64,000 nucleotides of DNA from Balanoglossus misakiensis (taxonomy: Eukaryota; Hemichordata), in NCBI GenBank assembly GCA_040954595.2, contig CM082580.2, positions 11,284,001-11,348,000 of the forward strand, in the 5' to 3' direction. The translations under genes were made by a program, and so were the position numbers. This document shows positions 60,565 through 64,000 of this stretch, piece by piece (position 1 is the first letter of the stretch; each line of letters opens with the position of its first letter). Below the pieces are notes generated by a model. The model was not told the origin of the DNA, did no database searches, and saw only the letters and a list, made by a program, of their open reading frames with translations.

Positions 60565-60800
60565 CTAGGTAGTCCCGATAATTATCAATCATTAATTTGT
60601 AGGGTGGATAAGATATCGTTAACCGTACCGCAATATAATTTTAGGAATTAAAGATAAGGCGTTTTTTCTCTAGTCGCGACCTAATAAGTTTGTTGACGCT
60701 CGTACAGTTTAAGTGATAAAAAATAGATTACACGTCTGATTTTTGAGAACGATATTAAATAACACGTGCAACATATTCACGTGGTTGAAAAATAAATTGC

Positions 60801-60817
60801 AGAGAGAGAGAGAGAGA
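60801..60817. repeat. (GA)n microsatellite
   Basis: About eight uninterrupted GA units. On the minus strand it forms a pyrimidine tract. Confidence 0.9.
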
Positions 60818-63800
60818 ATATAGCAAAACACGACAGACTTTTTCGAATCAAATAAAGAGTGAGTTGAAATCGATGGCTTGAAGTCTCTATCAACAACTGG
60901 ATCGAAATCTCGGATGTTTAGCCGGAAAACGCTCTCTAAACAGACAGAAGGAACGGTATTAATTGAAAATGTCCTGCATCTAATCAATAATTACCGAAGG
61001 GCCAGGTTGAATCATCATCTCGCTACTGAAAAACATGGTGTGTTTTGTTCTCGACTGTTTCGAGATTCCTGTTTTGGGGGAAAGTAACTATAATCGTGGA
61101 TTCTGGTATATGGCGTCACCCAAGAATTGCCGTTGTTATGTCATATCGCATGCAGTCTCAGTATACATTTGTTTGTGTTATTGCTTGTTTTCACGGCTTA
61201 TGCTATAAAAACTGGATGAATAAAACAAGCTATTTCACCAAGAACATCAGGTTCCCTAAAGACATTGACACAATATCTGCGCAAAGTCATCCGTGTATTA
61301 CTCGCTATCTCAATGGTATAGCGAGCGATATTTCTCATCTCAATAGGCTCCAGCTCTGTTTGTTTATATTGAACACACTCATAATGGCAGAAGAAATGAA
61401 ACATAGGCATCTGTTTAACCATCATTTATCATATCATTGAAGAGAGATCCGCACGCACATGCGTTGATTGTCATCTTATACAGTATCCATGAATTAAACA
61501 ATGAACTTCAATGTGTGTGTTTGGTAAACCTAATAGTATTCATCATGCACCAACAGTGCTAATGATTTCCTGCTTATAGTGGTCTAAATAATGGCAGCAT
61601 CGTTTGTTATTACGAGACCTAAATTTTAACCTTGCGTAGAAAATTAAATATTACACATTGCGATCGTCGGGGGAAAGCAGCTACCGGGCTCGACGCGCGA
61701 TATTTAAATGACGTAATTGGTTTAGTCTACACGTTACGTCACTGCATTGAGTGTACATCATCGATAGAAAGAAGACGCAGCGTTTCTGTGACATTGATAG
61801 CGGGGTATCGTGAGCCATTAAGTTACCGATATGTTTATTAAAGTAATGTATATTTTTGAAAGTCGATAAAGATACAGAAAATTGTTGGGGGACACCCCAT
61901 CGGGATTCGACAACGGTGATCAGTGTAGCGTTTGACCTTTCAACCAGAATATAATCACGTCGCTGTGATTGGCTGCTGTTGAGGAAGAAGACAGCCAGAA
62001 CAGCGACAAAAATGCTTCCAGAGCGAATACTTTTTTCGAGTTAATCCATTTTCTGAAGAGACATCGGTACAGAGATCTCCACGTGGTGCTGTGCGGGGCC
62101 GAGTTTGTAGATTTTCTATGCAAAATAGAAAGGGACATTGAAACAGGTGACACGTGACGCCGATGGATCTCCAAGAAAAACGTTATTGTGCGCGGTGGCG
62201 CTTTCTCACCTATGTGTGAAAGTGAAGAACAGTTGTTGTGAATCGATTAGAAAGTGATTCGGCAGCTATTGTCGGGGATGGCGTTCTGTTTATTTGAGCA
62301 GCTTTGATTTTGAAGATGATTTTGAAGATGGTTTTTACCACGTTTTCCCAAATGTGATGCAGCTGTCAGTGATAGTGTTCTCACCCCGGTAAACTCATTA
62401 TACTGACGCGCGTACTGATATTTGTGACATACAACTATATACCATCATCAGCTCATAGGCTATACGGGATATTTTGAGACTATGCAAAGTTAGACGTTGT
62501 CTCTTTTCGCTAAAAATGAGAAAAAAAAACCCGCAACTTTCCAACTACGTCGGAATATATAAACTGGTGGCTGGTGACGTGTCTCCAGCTGGCTGGGCAA
62601 GCCCTTGGAGTGAAGTTGTGTACTCCAACGATGATTTTATTCTTGATGTTTGTCAGTGTATGAATGTCCAATCACCAAAAGGCCTACGGGTAATGGCGAT
62701 TTAGCGGTGTTCTCCAAATAAAAGACTGTAAAGGGGGGAGCTATACTTGTTGTCCTTCCCCGCCGCCAGACTAGAATATCCTACCGTCATTCATGTCAAT
62801 ATTGTGGCTGTGGTGACCGTTTTCAGAATGAGCTAGGCTCCGCTGTTAGTCCGCCGGTATTGTCTCCGTGTTATCTTATGGAGAACGGTGTCTATTCTTT
62901 AGAAAATCAACTGACTCGGTCGTAAGGAAAACAGAAAAACAACAATACTGGTTGGTAATCTGCCCTGCGGGGCGCGCTTTTTTTGTTCGATGGCGGTATG
63001 CGATGCCGTGTTTTTCTTCTGGTCGGTGTTTTTTGTTGAATTGTGATGTTTTCAAGGATTAGGCGCCGGTGAAATTCCGAGCCCATTAATCGGAGTACAG
63101 GCTTTTCGGGCAGATAGTGTACTACTGGGGAAAATTGCAACTCTGAAGGTGAGACAATCGAACAACCTCGGCTGAAAGAACACACGAGAAAAATGGCATA
63201 TCAATTAATGCCTCAAGTGTATTGCAACATTCGTAGTCCATGTGATTCAAACAACCACGTGTTGTACACTTGGTGCACTTTTATCTTGCTTCACATGTCG
63301 ACTATGACTTCCATCTGCGAAGCGCGATTCCAAAATAAATCTCCAAACTAGAGGCCTGTGCGTGAATATTACTGAACGTGGGATGCGTTTGAAGACATTT
63401 GAAAGAGAGAAAGAACTTTTAGGCGCGTCACTGTCCACTCACAGTAGTGTACTCACACCCCTATGTCAAATATGGAACTCAGTGTATTCGGTAGCAGACA
63501 GACGCATCTTAAAAGGGCGAGAATTGCAAAATATCTCCGCTTTTGTCCCTGTACTTAGCTAGCATACGACAAGTCGTGATCAACAAATAGAGCTACTTCG
63601 AACGATTACAAACATCCTCTTACAGATCATGTCAGTCCTTATACGAGAAAATTGCTTCTATTTGTTTTTCAATGACAAAAACTCCGCATGCGCTTGTATA
63701 CATAAGAGTGTGTGATAAACACGCAAGACGGTGTCAATTTTGCATTGATATCATCCGCCTGAAATTGACCACAACAGGTTGCTTGTTTCCCAGCCTGTTG

Positions 63801-63922
63801 ACCGCAAATTAGGACGTCCGTTAGTCGCCGTTGGAACTCACAGCTATATATCTACCTGAGCTGTAAATAAGATTATGGATACTGTCATAGATTTTAGCTT
63901 TTGTTTTTCAGTCCGGTGAACA

Positions 63923-63946
63923 GTTTTTTTCTTTTCTTTTCTTTCC
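63923..63946. repeat. (TTTTC)n repeat
   Basis: T-rich TTTTC pentamer tract with a T7 start. Confidence 0.85.
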
Positions 63947-64000
63947 ATTCTGTAGTATCTCCGTGGGAGTGATCGATGAAGGTGCGCTCTGCAATGAACA

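Larger units (their letters stand above)
60652..64000. other. Mainly noncoding end of the window
   Basis: No gene recognised. It holds a GA repeat at 60.8 kb and a TTTTC repeat near the end. A frame at 61969-62157 (+) contains a protein-like HFLKRHRYRDLHVVLCGAEF stretch before a possible AG/GTGACA donor, but it has no clear acceptor or start. Confidence 0.45.

Noticed and set aside
62344-62367. TTTCCCA next to CAGCTG as a PTF1 composite site
   Set aside because: The order is RBPJ-like box then E-box; the known PTF1 site has the E-box upstream of TTTCCC on the same strand. Other TTTCCC/GGGAAA occurrences I checked had no correctly placed E-box.

Overview
This is an animal (invertebrate metazoan) nuclear genome window. 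It is mostly noncoding and rich in microsatellites. CpG looks undepleted, genes are split by GT-AG introns, and nothing suggests prokaryotic or viral organisation. I cannot place the phylum. The one gene I recognise with confidence is a two-exon bHLH transcription factor of the PTF1A family (44139-45766, + strand). It carries the family-specific bHLH and the C-terminal block that in vertebrates contacts RBPJ.

Layout. Positions 3-947 hold the last coding exon of a Lys/Arg/Pro-rich, probably nuclear protein whose 5' part lies outside the window; its 3'UTR may run to a poly(A) signal at 1738. Positions 1.8-40.6 kb are a long, largely noncoding tract with many simple repeats and only weak coding candidates. 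The best of these is a possible small two-exon gene at 24.75-25.39 kb (+), followed by a poly(A) signal at 25728; a candidate exon lies at 31.2 kb (-). At 40664-41662 (+) there is an unrecognised gene with two phase-matched exons, a possible further exon at 41772-41931 and a poly(A) signal at 42173. PTF1A follows about 1.7-2 kb downstream on the same strand, with an inverted CCAAT box and a TATA box, an in-frame upstream ORF, a 1.0-kb intron and a short 3'UTR. From 46.5 kb to the end the DNA is again mostly noncoding. It contains a foldback (inverted-repeat) element at 56.7 kb and a strand-ambiguous coding-like segment at 60.3 kb.

How it fits together. A sparsely populated tract around a developmental bHLH gene is what a cis-regulatory landscape would look like, but no enhancer can be proven by eye. 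I found no canonical PTF1 composite site (E-box followed by TTTCCC) in the stretches I checked. Everything outside the PTF1A exons, the first exon and the 40.7-kb gene should be read as tentative. All calls come from manual reading of frames, splice signals and repeats; no homology search was possible.
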